From the NCBI GenBank assembly GCA_963611355.1, contig CAVDRM010000036.1, forward strand, positions 1 to 20,821: a stretch of DNA of 20,821 nucleotides, given 5' to 3'. Under the pieces are notes generated by a model. The model saw only the letters and a list, made by a program, of their open reading frames with translations. It was not told where the DNA came from and searched no databases. The position numbers and the translations under genes are program-made. Origin of the DNA: CAVDRM01 sp963611355. GTDB lineage: Bacteria > Bacillota > Clostridia > Christensenellales > Aristaeellaceae. Every line of letters starts with the position of its first letter. Within the stretch, counting starts at the first letter, position 1. Of this stretch, positions 5,954 through 11,798 are shown piece after piece.

Positions 5954-6568
5954 TCAGAACATGAGTTGTTTCAAGTAATCCGCCAGCGCGATGGAGACCT
6001 GTTTGATGTCCTTGCCGGAGGTATTGACCATCAGGTCATAGTTATCCCGCGTACCCCATTTTCTGTCGCTGAAATAGGAATAATACTGTGCGCGTTCGCG
6101 GTCGATTTCGCCGATGCGCTTTTTCATATCCTTTTCGGACATTTCTTCGCCATCGCGTTTCCGCGCCATGCAGCGCTGCAGCCTGCTTTCCATATCCGCA
6201 TAGACGAAAATACGGAAGGGCTTTTTTTCGCGCAGGATATAGTCCGCGCAGCGGCCGACGATGAGACAGTCAGACTTTTCGGACATCTCCTCCAGCAGCC
6301 GGTGCTGCTCGGCAAAGACTAAGACGCTGTTTTGCAGCAGCGGGTCGGTGACGGGATAAAAGCTGCGCCCGACATGAATCGGGAAGGAAATGAAGGGGCG
6401 TCTTTCGCTGATACGCTGGACATACTCCTCCGACAGATCCGTCCGTTTGGCGATTTCCGAAATGATTTCCTGGTCGTAGTAGGCAATCTGCAGCGCATCG
6501 GACAAGCGCCTCCCGATTTCGCGGCCGCCGCTCCCGAATTCACGCCCGATGGTGATAATCCTGCTCAT
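5954..6568 (-). CDS. Cytidylate kinase-like family protein
   Basis: A 204-residue predicted P-loop protein of the cytidylate-kinase-like family (Pfam type PF13189), common in Clostridia. I chose the start at MSRIITIGREFGSGG because AAAGGAG lies 8 nt before it; the longer frame to 6619 would run through the predicted -10 box. The N terminus ITIGREFGSGGREIGRRLSD resembles the P-loop of cytidylate kinase but lacks the usual GK(S/T), as is normal in this family. YYDQEII, FVYADMESRLQRCMARK and the DRERAQYYSYFSDRKWG stretch correspond to the lid and nucleotide-binding parts. True cytidylate kinase activity is unproven; the essential cmk gene is normally separate. It stands alone with its own promoter. 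Confidence 0.85.
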   Translation of the reverse strand: MSRIITIGREFGSGGREIGRRLSDALQIAYYDQEIISEIAKRTDLSEEYVQRISERRPFISFPIHVGRSFYPVTDPLLQNSVLVFAEQHRLLEEMSEKSDCLIVGRCADYILREKKPFRIFVYADMESRLQRCMARKRDGEEMSEKDMKKRIGEIDRERAQYYSYFSDRKWGTRDNYDLMVNTSGKDIKQVSIALADYLKQLMF

Positions 6569-6617
6569 GGTATCGCTCCTTTCCCTGCATTCGCCGAAGC
6601 GTTCTTTTCCTATGGTC

Positions 6618-6646
6618 ATTATACGCTATTGATGCGAAAAAGTCCA
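6618..6646 (-). promoter_or_regulatory. Promoter of the cytidylate kinase-like gene
   Basis: On the minus strand TGGACT (6646-6641), a 17-nt spacer and a perfect TATAAT (6623-6618). The -35 box lies inside the terminator hairpin of the upstream transporter gene. Confidence 0.6.
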
Positions 6647-6666
6647 GTGAAAACCGGACTTTTTCG
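6635..6666. terminator. Terminator after the MMPL transporter gene
   Basis: CGAAAAAGTCC (6635-6645) and GGACTTTTTCG (6656-6666) form an 11-bp stem with a 10-nt loop, with T5 in the 3' arm on either strand. It lies about 70 bp after the leftward transporter stop. Confidence 0.65.
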
Positions 6667-6732
6667 ACGAACTGTCAGTGGGTCAAAAGATGTTTGACGC
6701 GCTGCCGAAGGGCATTAAAGCGATTTGAATCA

Positions 6733-9417
6733 TCAGCTCTTCTTTTTTACGCTGCTTGTCCATCGGTCAAAGAGAGCCAGCAGACCGGGCAGAATTATCA
6801 AAATCAGGATGATGGCGGACAGGCAGCCGACGGCCAAGGTCTGCACGATGGCTTCAATGGTTGGATTGCCGAACAACGGACCGACCAGCGCCGTAATCAG
6901 CACCATGATTGAGCCGGAGGTCAGCACGGTGTGGATGCTTCCGCGATAGGCGGCGACGAGCGCGGCACGGATGTCCATGATTCGCCGCATCTCACGGTAA
7001 TAGGTCGTATACAGGATACCGTAGTCAATGGTCGCGCCCATGAGGATGCATTCCACAATCAGCAGCGCCAGATAGTACATCGAGCCGCCGAAGATGCCGA
7101 TGGCGGAGACGGTGATGAACACGCCGCACTGCACGATAAGCACCAGCAGAACGGGAATGACGAACGAGCGAAAGGTCAGTGCGACCACGATGAAAATGGA
7201 CAGCGCCGTCAGCAATGTGATGACCAGCAGCTCACGGTCAAAGCCCTGCTCCATTTCGTCCACCATAGCGCTTGTGCCGATTAAATAGTATTCCCCGCTC
7301 AGATCGCTTTCGCAGGCCTGGCGAAGCGCCGTGACGAATGCGGCGGTTTCCGCCGATTCGGTGGGCAGGGCTGTTGTTATGATAAGCCGCGAATAATGCT
7401 CGCCCTTTAATTGCGCTTCCGCCGCCTGAAGCTGCTCCGCCGCGTCCGCAGCCTGTGCGCGGAGAGCGTCATCCAACACGGAGGAAAAGCGGGCATCGCT
7501 CAACAGGTCGTTCACCAGATAGTTCATCGCTTCGGCGATGGTCATCGTCTGCGCGGCATCGCCCTCGTTTTCGGCGGCGTAATAGAGGTACAAAAGGCCG
7601 ATGGTTCCTTCATCCGCGCCGGACAGCAGCTCCGACATCTCCTGCGCCGTCAAAGCCGCGTCGGAAGCCGCCGCGTCCGTGATGCCCCGCATGGTTCGGA
7701 TGGAGGCCTTTGTATCCTCATCAAACATGGAGGAGAGCATCTTGTTGTTCAGTACGGTATCGGTCATGAACACGGCGAACTCGCGGATGGACATGACGCT
7801 GTCCTGCGAATAGTCCGAACCAAAACGCATTTTGTAAAGCCGGGAAAGCTGCATGGAACTCATGCCGAGCTGTTTTGCCATCGCCGAGGCCGTCATCGGG
7901 GATTCGATGGTTTCCTTATCCGAAAGCGCCTTCAGGAAGGAAAGCTGAGAGAACATGGAGGTGTCCGTATATTCGGCCAACAGGGGGGTCTGCGCCAGCG
8001 CTTCGGCAAAGGAGACGAAGGCGGAAAGCGTCATTGTCTGCGCTTCGCCCTGATGCGCATAGGCGTAATAGACCAGCTTGAATGCCTCGGCTGGAACAGC
8101 TATATCCTCGCTCATGGCGGAAAACGCATCGGCCATTTCCTCCGCCGTGCAGGACTTGCCCAAGGTGTTGGGATAGCCCGTAACGCTGCGGACGGAGGCA
8201 TTTTCGCTCAGTTCATCCGCAAGCGCTGCAATGACCGTCTCATCCTTGTTTTCATACAGCAGCACAAGCTGGTTATCCGCCGGGAAAACATCTGCCACCG
8301 TATCAACGTCGGTCAGCGTATATACGGTCGCCGTCCGGCGCTGGAGAAAATAGCCGCCGACAAACAAGAACACAAAGCAGACGGCAATCACGCCGCGGTA
8401 TTTGAAGCTGAAGATGCCGAGCCATTCAAGCGGCGTCTTTTTCTTCGTCTCACGAGGACGGCGGCGCTTGGCGGTCTTTTCGATGCCCTTATGGAAGGCA
8501 AGAATCAGGGCGGGCAGCACCGTGAACACGCAAATCATGCTGAAGGTCACGCCCTTGGCCAGCACGAGCCCGATGTCCTGACCGATTTTGAAGCTCATGA
8601 ACAGCAGCACGAGCAGCCCCACGATGGTGGTCAGGGCGCTGCCGGTGATGGCGCTGAAGGAGGCGGAAAGAGCCCTCTCCATTGCCTGAATGCGGTCTGC
8701 GGGCTGCTGCAGTTCCTGCCGATAGCGATTCATCAGAATAATGGAATAGTCCATCGACAGTGCAAGCTGCAAAATGGCCGCGACGCCGGCAGTTACGTCG
8801 GACACCTCGCCGAAGATGATGTTTGTGCCCAAATTCAGCACAACGGCGATGCCGATGGTAATCAGGAACAACAGCGGCTCCAAATAGCTGTCACAGGCGA
8901 TAAAAAGCACAATTAAAATAATGGCGAAGGCCGCAACGTACACGGACGCGGGAATCTCCGGCGAGGAGGTGTCGTCATTGGCGATGCAGGCGTTATAGGC
9001 GGCATAGCGCTCGTTCAGTGTGCTTTCAATGCCCTTTTCTTCCTTTGTCTTATAGCCGTAGGCTGTGCTGAGGACATACAGCGTATAATCGTCCTTGTTG
9101 TAGTCGGCGCTGTCCTGCTCATAGGTCACGTCTGATACATTGGGTATTTCCTTCAGCTCCTGCAAGATTTCCGCTTTCTGCGGCTCCGTCAGCCCTTTCA
9201 ACATCAGGCGGATGGTGGAAGCTGTCTCGGCCGCCGGAAATTCCTCCTCCATCAGGCTCATGCCCTTGCGCATGGCGGAATCGTCCGGCAGATATTTGGT
9301 CATGTCGGAATTGATTTGCACCATCGGTGTCAAAATGCCGCAGACAACGGTCAAAATCAGCATAATCGTCAGCACAAGCGTGCGTTTTTGAACAATCCAT
9401 GAGGCGGCTTTTTGCAT
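6733..9417 (-). CDS. MMPL/RND-superfamily transporter
   Basis: An 894-residue membrane protein with two homologous halves, as in MmpL/YdfJ-type exporters driven by the ion gradient. The start at MQKAASWIVQKRTL follows AAAGGAC. Segment 1 is at about residues 13-33, followed by an outside domain to about 158 and then a bundle of five segments (about 158-310). The first half carries ALSMDYSIILMNRYR (221-224 SMDY) and the second ATIDYGILYTTYYRE (796-799 TIDY), the conserved MMPL motif with the proton-relay Asp. A long outside region (about 370-700) contains Ala/Met/Glu-rich helices. It is divergent from a TetR regulator, a layout typical of drug or lipid efflux pumps that the regulator represses. 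The substrate cannot be deduced. Confidence 0.92.
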   Translation of the reverse strand: MQKAASWIVQKRTLVLTIMLILTVVCGILTPMVQINSDMTKYLPDDSAMRKGMSLMEEEFPAAETASTIRLMLKGLTEPQKAEILQELKEIPNVSDVTYEQDSADYNKDDYTLYVLSTAYGYKTKEEKGIESTLNERYAAYNACIANDDTSSPEIPASVYVAAFAIILIVLFIACDSYLEPLLFLITIGIAVVLNLGTNIIFGEVSDVTAGVAAILQLALSMDYSIILMNRYRQELQQPADRIQAMERALSASFSAITGSALTTIVGLLVLLFMSFKIGQDIGLVLAKGVTFSMICVFTVLPALILAFHKGIEKTAKRRRPRETKKKTPLEWLGIFSFKYRGVIAVCFVFLFVGGYFLQRRTATVYTLTDVDTVADVFPADNQLVLLYENKDETVIAALADELSENASVRSVTGYPNTLGKSCTAEEMADAFSAMSEDIAVPAEAFKLVYYAYAHQGEAQTMTLSAFVSFAEALAQTPLLAEYTDTSMFSQLSFLKALSDKETIESPMTASAMAKQLGMSSMQLSRLYKMRFGSDYSQDSVMSIREFAVFMTDTVLNNKMLSSMFDEDTKASIRTMRGITDAAASDAALTAQEMSELLSGADEGTIGLLYLYYAAENEGDAAQTMTIAEAMNYLVNDLLSDARFSSVLDDALRAQAADAAEQLQAAEAQLKGEHYSRLIITTALPTESAETAAFVTALRQACESDLSGEYYLIGTSAMVDEMEQGFDRELLVITLLTALSIFIVVALTFRSFVIPVLLVLIVQCGVFITVSAIGIFGGSMYYLALLIVECILMGATIDYGILYTTYYREMRRIMDIRAALVAAYRGSIHTVLTSGSIMVLITALVGPLFGNPTIEAIVQTLAVGCLSAIILILIILPGLLALFDRWTSSVKKKS

Positions 9418-9454
9418 AAATGTCCGTCCTTTCCCTCTTATATAAACATATAAA

Positions 9455-9491
9455 TAAATGCCGCTACCTATTTGACAGGCAGATGCATTTA
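9455..9491. promoter_or_regulatory. Candidate operator: inverted repeat TAAATGC / GCATTTA
   Basis: TAAATGC (9455-9461) and GCATTTA (9485-9491) form a dyad centred on 9473, over the -35 box and spacer of the tetR promoter and the start region of the transporter transcript. The 23-nt gap is wider than in many TetR operators, so confidence is low. Confidence 0.3.
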
Positions 9492-9500
9492 TAGTATACT
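9472..9500 (+). promoter_or_regulatory. Promoter of the tetR-type gene
   Basis: TTGACA (9472-9477), a 17-nt spacer and TATACT (9495-9500): a near-perfect sigma-A promoter reading right. Its -10 box overlaps that of the leftward promoter. Confidence 0.75.
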
Positions 9501-9521
9501 GACACTGAGATGCTAAATCAA
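9493..9521 (-). promoter_or_regulatory. Promoter of the MMPL transporter gene, sharing its -10 box with the tetR promoter
   Basis: On the minus strand TTGATT (9521-9516), a 17-nt spacer and TATACT (9498-9493). Because AGTATACT (9493-9500) is a palindrome, both promoters use the same -10 sequence in opposite directions. Confidence 0.6.
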
Positions 9522-9547
9522 CCGACTGTTTATTTCAAGGTGACGCA

Positions 9548-9646
9548 ATGCAAACAAATTACATTATAATCGTCGTAAAATCAACATTTTTTGAAAATTG
9601 GTTGACAAGGAGGGGAGATGGATGGAGAATCAACGGATTCGATTGA
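9548..9646 (+). CDS. Possible upstream small ORF overlapping the tetR start
   Basis: A 32-codon frame (MQTNYIIIVVKSTFFENW...) starts 4 nt after AAGGTGA and about 40 nt after the predicted transcription start. It runs through the tetR ribosome binding site and ends 24 nt inside tetR in another frame. Translation of it would affect tetR initiation. Its hydrophobic N-terminal stretch (YIIIVV) is short. It may be a chance frame. Confidence 0.2.
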   Translation: MQTNYIIIVVKSTFFENWLTRRGDGWRINGFD

Positions 9647-10161
9647 GCAAGACCATGTTGAAAAATGCGCTGATGATGCTGCTCAGGGACAAGCCTATGG
9701 AAAAAATTTCCGTGTATGAGCTTTGTGCCGCAGCGCAAATCAACCGAACGACATTCTACAAATATTACGGCAGCCCGTATGACCTGCTTACGGATGCAGA
9801 GGGCGACTGCTTCAGCAAGCTGCAGGAGCTGCTGTCGGACAGCACGGCAGACGGACGGAACTGCCTCTGCCGTGTCTTAGAGGCGCTGCTGGCCGAGGAA
9901 GAGAACTTCAAAATCCTTATCAATGCCCTGCCCGACAAGGATTTTTCCAATAAGCTGTTTAACCTGCCCGCCATTCGGATGCAGTTTGATATGGCGATTC
10001 CCACCACCTTCTCGGAACGGGAGAGAGAGCATCTGCGCGTCTTTTTCTATCAGGGCGGCTATGCGCTCATTCGGGAATGGCTCAACCACGGCGCGGGACG
10101 CGAAAGCCCGCGGGTGATGGCGGATTTTTTATACGATGTGATTCAAAAGCTGACAAGGTAA
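9622..10161 (+). CDS. TetR/AcrR-family transcriptional regulator
   Basis: A 179-residue cytoplasmic repressor-type protein. I take the start at ATG 9622 (MENQRIRLSKTML) because AAGGAGGGG lies just before it; a TTG at 9598 would place that site inside the gene. The N-terminal three-helix DNA-binding domain (about 8-52) contains KISVYELCAAAQINRTTFYKYY, the classical TetR helix-turn-helix. The C-terminal ligand and dimer domain is of the type common in Firmicutes (…FFYQGGYALIREWLNHG…). It is divergent from the MMPL transporter and shares its promoter region, so it most likely represses the transporter and itself until a ligand binds. The ligand is unknown. Confidence 0.9.
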   Translation: MENQRIRLSKTMLKNALMMLLRDKPMEKISVYELCAAAQINRTTFYKYYGSPYDLLTDAEGDCFSKLQELLSDSTADGRNCLCRVLEALLAEEENFKILINALPDKDFSNKLFNLPAIRMQFDMAIPTTFSEREREHLRVFFYQGGYALIREWLNHGAGRESPRVMADFLYDVIQKLTR

Positions 10162-10207
10162 GTGCGGGGCATTTTTGTCCTGCTTTCGGCAATTTATGCA
10201 GCTCGAC

Positions 10208-10237
10208 TGGACTTTTTCCGCCGCAGTATGCTATAAT
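10208..10237 (+). promoter_or_regulatory. Promoter of the Tim44-like/zinc-ribbon gene
   Basis: TGGACT (10208-10213), an 18-nt spacer and TATAAT (10232-10237), with an extended -10 TGC directly before it. Confidence 0.6.
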
Positions 10238-10275
10238 TTCCGCGGGAAATTCTTGTTGGAGGGGATATCTTTCTG

Positions 10276-11127
10276 ATGAAGAAACGGGTTTTTTGTTTCT
10301 TGGCCGTGCTGATGCTGTTTGCCTGCGTACTCGGCCACGCGGATTTCGGTGATTTTTCCGGCGGTTCGGATTACGGCGGGTCAGACTATGGCGGGTCACA
10401 TTACAGCTACAGCGGAAGCTATGGCTGGGACAGCGATTCTTCCGATGGCGATGCCTGGTCGCTTGAGGTCATCATTTTCACCGGCGCACTCATTGTGGTT
10501 TTCTGTATTTGGGGTGAAAAGGGAAAAAAGAAACAGCCCAGGGGTGCAAAGGGCGTCGATGTATCCAAGCTCAAGCCGGTCAGCGCGCTGGAGGACTTCA
10601 GCGAACGGGAATTCACCGGCAAGCTCTCCAATATGTACATCCGTTTGCAGGAGGCATGGGCTGCTGGTGATTTGAAGCCTGTCGAGCCGCTTTTGTCCGC
10701 GCCGTATTTTGCGCAGATGAACAGCCAGCTTCAGCGCGATTTCGTGAGCAAGGGCATTACCAGCCACTTAGAGCATATCAGCGTGCTGGATGTGAAGCTG
10801 CTCGGCTGCGAAACAGGCGGGGAAGGCGAACCGGATCGCCTGTATGCCTCCCTGAAGACGCGCTTTGTGAACTATCTGACCGACAAGAGCGGCAAGGTCG
10901 TGCGCGGCAGCAGGAAGGATGAAATTTATATGGATTATGAGTGGACGCTGGAGCGCAGCGCTGACCGCAATGCCAAACGCGTCACAAACTGCCCCAACTG
11001 CGGCTCGGCCATTGACGCAAACCGCGCCGCCACCTGCCCGTACTGTGGCTCCGTCATCGAAAGCTCCGGCTATGATTGGGTGCTGACGCAGATAAAGGGC
11101 ATTTCCAGAAAAACGGTAAAACACTGA
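10276..11127 (+). CDS. Membrane-anchored Tim44-like domain protein with C-terminal zinc ribbon
   Basis: A 283-residue protein starting at ATG 10276 after TTGGAGGGG. It has a signal peptide (residues 1-22), then a Gly/Ser/Tyr/Asp-rich stretch with near-repeats (SDYGGSDYGGSHYSYSGSYG, 31-50). One transmembrane helix (63-79, LEVIIFTGALIVVFCIW) and a basic stop-transfer (EKGKKKQPRGAKG) follow. From about 105 to 228 it resembles the Tim44-like fold (EREFTGKLSNMYIRLQEAWA, then DLKPVEPLLSAPYFAQMNSQ). Near the C terminus is a zinc ribbon with Cys 239, 242, 254 and 257. The Tim44-like and zinc domains should face the cytoplasm. Related proteins occur in many Firmicutes without a known function. It stands alone between its own promoter and terminator. 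Confidence 0.75.
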   Translation: MKKRVFCFLAVLMLFACVLGHADFGDFSGGSDYGGSDYGGSHYSYSGSYGWDSDSSDGDAWSLEVIIFTGALIVVFCIWGEKGKKKQPRGAKGVDVSKLKPVSALEDFSEREFTGKLSNMYIRLQEAWAAGDLKPVEPLLSAPYFAQMNSQLQRDFVSKGITSHLEHISVLDVKLLGCETGGEGEPDRLYASLKTRFVNYLTDKSGKVVRGSRKDEIYMDYEWTLERSADRNAKRVTNCPNCGSAIDANRAATCPYCGSVIESSGYDWVLTQIKGISRKTVKH

Positions 11128-11145
11128 TAAAACTGTCTTTGAAAG

Positions 11146-11182
11146 ATGCTCCGAGCCTTTTGGAAAGTCGGAGCATTTTTTA
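11146..11182 (+). terminator. Terminator after the Tim44-like gene
   Basis: ATGCTCCGA (11146-11154) and TCGGAGCAT (11168-11176), a perfect 9-bp stem followed by TTTTTT. Confidence 0.85.
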
Positions 11183-11186
11183 ATGC

Positions 11187-11215
11187 TTGCTTTTCATGCC
11201 GTCTCATGTTATAAT
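11187..11215 (+). promoter_or_regulatory. Promoter of ctsR-clpC
   Basis: TTGCTT (11187-11192), a 17-nt spacer and TATAAT (11210-11215), with an extended -10 TG one base before. Transcription should begin near 11222, inside the CtsR operator. Confidence 0.7.
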
Positions 11216-11221
11216 GTTAAT

Positions 11222-11238
11222 GGTCAAAGTAAGTCAAA
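11222..11238 (+). promoter_or_regulatory. CtsR operator (heptad direct repeat)
   Basis: GGTCAAA-GTA-AGTCAAA is the CtsR heptad direct repeat with its 3-nt spacer, one base from consensus, placed at the predicted transcription start. A further inverted half-site TTTGACC lies at 11252-11258. Binding here would block the promoter, giving heat- and proteotoxic-stress control. Confidence 0.9.
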
Positions 11239-11285
11239 CTTTTGGACATGCTTTGACCGCTGAAATTCCGAATGGGGATGACGGT

Positions 11286-11780
11286 ATGCGGCTGAGCGAT
11301 ACCATTGAAGCTTTTATCAAAGAGATGCTGGGCGGTACGCAGCAGGACGGCGTGGAAATCAAGCGAAATGAGCTGGCGGAATACTTCCATTGTGCGCCTT
11401 CTCAAATCAATTATGTCCTCGCGACCCGATTTACGCCGGACCACGGGTACATCATTGAAAGCAGGCGCGGCGGCGGAGGATGCATCCGCATTGTCCGCGT
11501 GGTGACGAACGGCGAGAATCATCTGGATTATCTGATTCGGGAGCGGATAGGAGACAGCATGGATGCGCGGAGCGCGGAGCTTTTGTGCAGGCAAATGGCG
11601 GAACGCGGTGTGATTTCGGCGGACGATGCCGAGATGATCTTGGCCGCCTTGTCGCCGCGGGCGCTGTCCGTGCCGATTTCGGAGCAGGCGAAGGACGCCC
11701 TGCGCGCCCGCATTTTCCGCTCGATGCTGCTTCATATTGCCCGCCGCGACAGCAAAAGAAGATTGACGATTATCCGATAA
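11286..11780 (+). CDS. ctsR: Transcriptional repressor CtsR
   Basis: A 164-residue class III heat-shock repressor. The start at ATG 11286 (MRLSDTIEAFIKEML) matches the family N terminus; the longer frame from 11187 would include the promoter and operator. The winged helix covers about residues 1-70: RNELAEYFHCAPSQINYVL is the helix-turn-helix, and SRRGGGGCIRIVRV (wing, 59-72) holds the Arg/Gly-rich β-hairpin that reads the operator and acts as the thermosensor in the family. The C-terminal α-helical dimer domain follows (MDARSAELLCRQMAERGVIS). The ribosome binding site is weak (GGGGATG). It is the first gene of a two-gene operon, 18 bp before clpC, and should repress itself and clpC. Confidence 0.95.
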   Translation: MRLSDTIEAFIKEMLGGTQQDGVEIKRNELAEYFHCAPSQINYVLATRFTPDHGYIIESRRGGGGCIRIVRVVTNGENHLDYLIRERIGDSMDARSAELLCRQMAERGVISADDAEMILAALSPRALSVPISEQAKDALRARIFRSMLLHIARRDSKRRLTIIR

Positions 11781-11798
11781 ATCACGGAGGAAAAAGAC

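Noticed and set aside
7411..8916. Long 501-codon open frame on the plus strand
   Set aside because: It is antisense to the MMPL transporter gene, is rich in His/Arg/Gln as GC-rich shadow frames are, and shows no domain.
9602..9607. TTGACA as the -35 box of a second tetR promoter
   Set aside because: It overlaps the ribosome binding site, and no -10 box follows at a suitable distance.
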